Source: JADGGV01 sp035715725 (lineage in GTDB: Bacteria; Gemmatimonadota; Gemmatimonadetes; Longimicrobiales; RSA9). Taken from it: 5,362 nt of DNA. The position numbers and the translations under genes were made by a program. A model generated the notes under the pieces. The model was not told the origin of the DNA. It did no database searches and saw only the letters and a program-made list of their open reading frames with translations. Shown here in pieces: positions 4,920 through 5,362 of the stretch. Each line of letters starts with the position of its first letter. The first letter of the stretch is position 1. Location: positions 1 through 5,362 of the forward strand of contig DASTKT010000226.1 of NCBI GenBank assembly GCA_035715725.1, written 5' to 3'.

Positions 4920-5362
4920 CTAGCCGCGGCGCCGGTACTCGCGGTCGTAGTCGTGCCCGCCGAACATGCCGCGCACGCCGCGCTTCAGCTCGGACCAGCC
5001 GTGCTCCAGCCGGTCGCCGAAGTCCTGGCCGTACTCGTGGGGCCGCCCGCGGGTCGAGCGGTACTCGCCGCCGTAGCCCCACCGGCCGGTCGGTCCGAGG
5101 CCGCCACGGCGACGTCCGCCGATGAAGCCCGGGGCCGCGCCATAGCCGGACGGGCCGCGGTAGCGGCTCGCGCCCGGGTAGCCGGGCGCCCCGCCCCAGC
5201 CGCGCTCGCCCGGGAAGGCGCCGCCGGCGCGGCCGGGGCCGCCGCCGACGAAGCCGCGGCCCCCGCTCGGCCGCCGGCCGTAGAACTCGGAGCCATACGC
5301 GCCGCGCCCCCACCCCTCACCGCGGCCGCGGAAGCCGCCGCGGTAGCTCGCTTCGCGCCAGG
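4920..5362 (-). CDS. Gly/Arg/aromatic-rich low-complexity protein, C-terminal part
   Basis: An open minus-strand frame enters at the window edge and ends at TAG (4920-4922), giving 146 residues of the C-terminal part; the start lies outside. Composition is about 31% Gly (46), 18% Arg (26) and 16% aromatic (11 Tyr, 7 Phe, 5 Trp). There are RGG/RG-type stretches such as YRGGFRGRGEGWGRG and GFVGGGPGRAGG. The last 40 residues are more charged and less Gly-rich (EYGQDFGDRLEHGWSELKRG, then MFGGHDYDREYRRRG) and may form a short helix. No enzymatic domain is visible in the part seen. Regular use of GGC, CGC and TAC codons and the absence of stops support coding. RNA or surface binding is possible by composition only; the missing N-terminus could carry a recognisable domain. 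Confidence 0.7.
   Translation of the reverse strand, partial: WREASYRGGFRGRGEGWGRGAYGSEFYGRRPSGGRGFVGGGPGRAGGAFPGERGWGGAPGYPGASRYRGPSGYGAAPGFIGGRRRGGLGPTGRWGYGGEYRSTRGRPHEYGQDFGDRLEHGWSELKRGVRGMFGGHDYDREYRRRG

Noticed and set aside
4735..5313. 192-codon minus-strand frame overlapping the Gly-rich gene and the end of the membrane protein gene
   Set aside because: Arg-rich shadow frame that also crosses the convergent terminator and part of the opposing gene. The frame ending at 4920 gives the coherent Gly/Tyr-rich protein.

Overview
This is a very GC-rich bacterial window with strong G/C at third codon positions. It holds five genes, one gene remnant and several strongly folded intergenic stretches. 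A TTG start behind GGAGG, a decayed FtsX/MacB-type permease of the sort that is multiplied in Acidobacteriota and Gemmatimonadota, and intergenic CRCAGAGG-type repeats suggest an environmental lineage such as Gemmatimonadota or Acidobacteriota. That placement is inference; there is no rRNA or other decisive marker here.

Layout: (a) 1-271 is non-coding and carries two inverted arms of a CRCAGAGG repeat. (b) 272-1705 (-) is gltX, glutamyl-tRNA synthetase, the one universally conserved gene. (c) 1706-1916 looks like the gltX promoter and a roughly 200-nt leader with three successive hairpins, the outermost built on a 29-bp imperfect inverted repeat. (d) 1941-2154 (-) is a frameshifted and internally deleted C-terminal remnant of an ABC-type permease (FtsX/MacB_PCD, ADOP-like). 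(e) 2175-4111 (-) is a two-gene operon: an exported protein with two retropepsin-like lobes, each with a DTG motif, overlapping by GTGA a DUF5996-family protein. (f) 4112-4403 is a divergent intergenic region with a 14-bp tandem repeat and a hairpin next to a ribosome binding site. (g) 4404-4805 (+) encodes a small four-helix membrane protein. (h) 4806-4857 is a nested hairpin between convergent genes, probably a terminator. (i) 4920-5362 (-) is the C-terminal part of a Gly/Arg/aromatic-rich low-complexity protein whose start lies beyond the window.

The genes do not form one pathway. The likely functional unit is the protease/DUF5996 pair, which is translationally coupled. The permease remnant directly behind it suggests past rearrangement between this pair and gltX. 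No complete new multi-gene system is visible. The most interesting items are the structured gltX leader, the permease remnant, the coupled protease/DUF5996 pair and the RGG-like protein.
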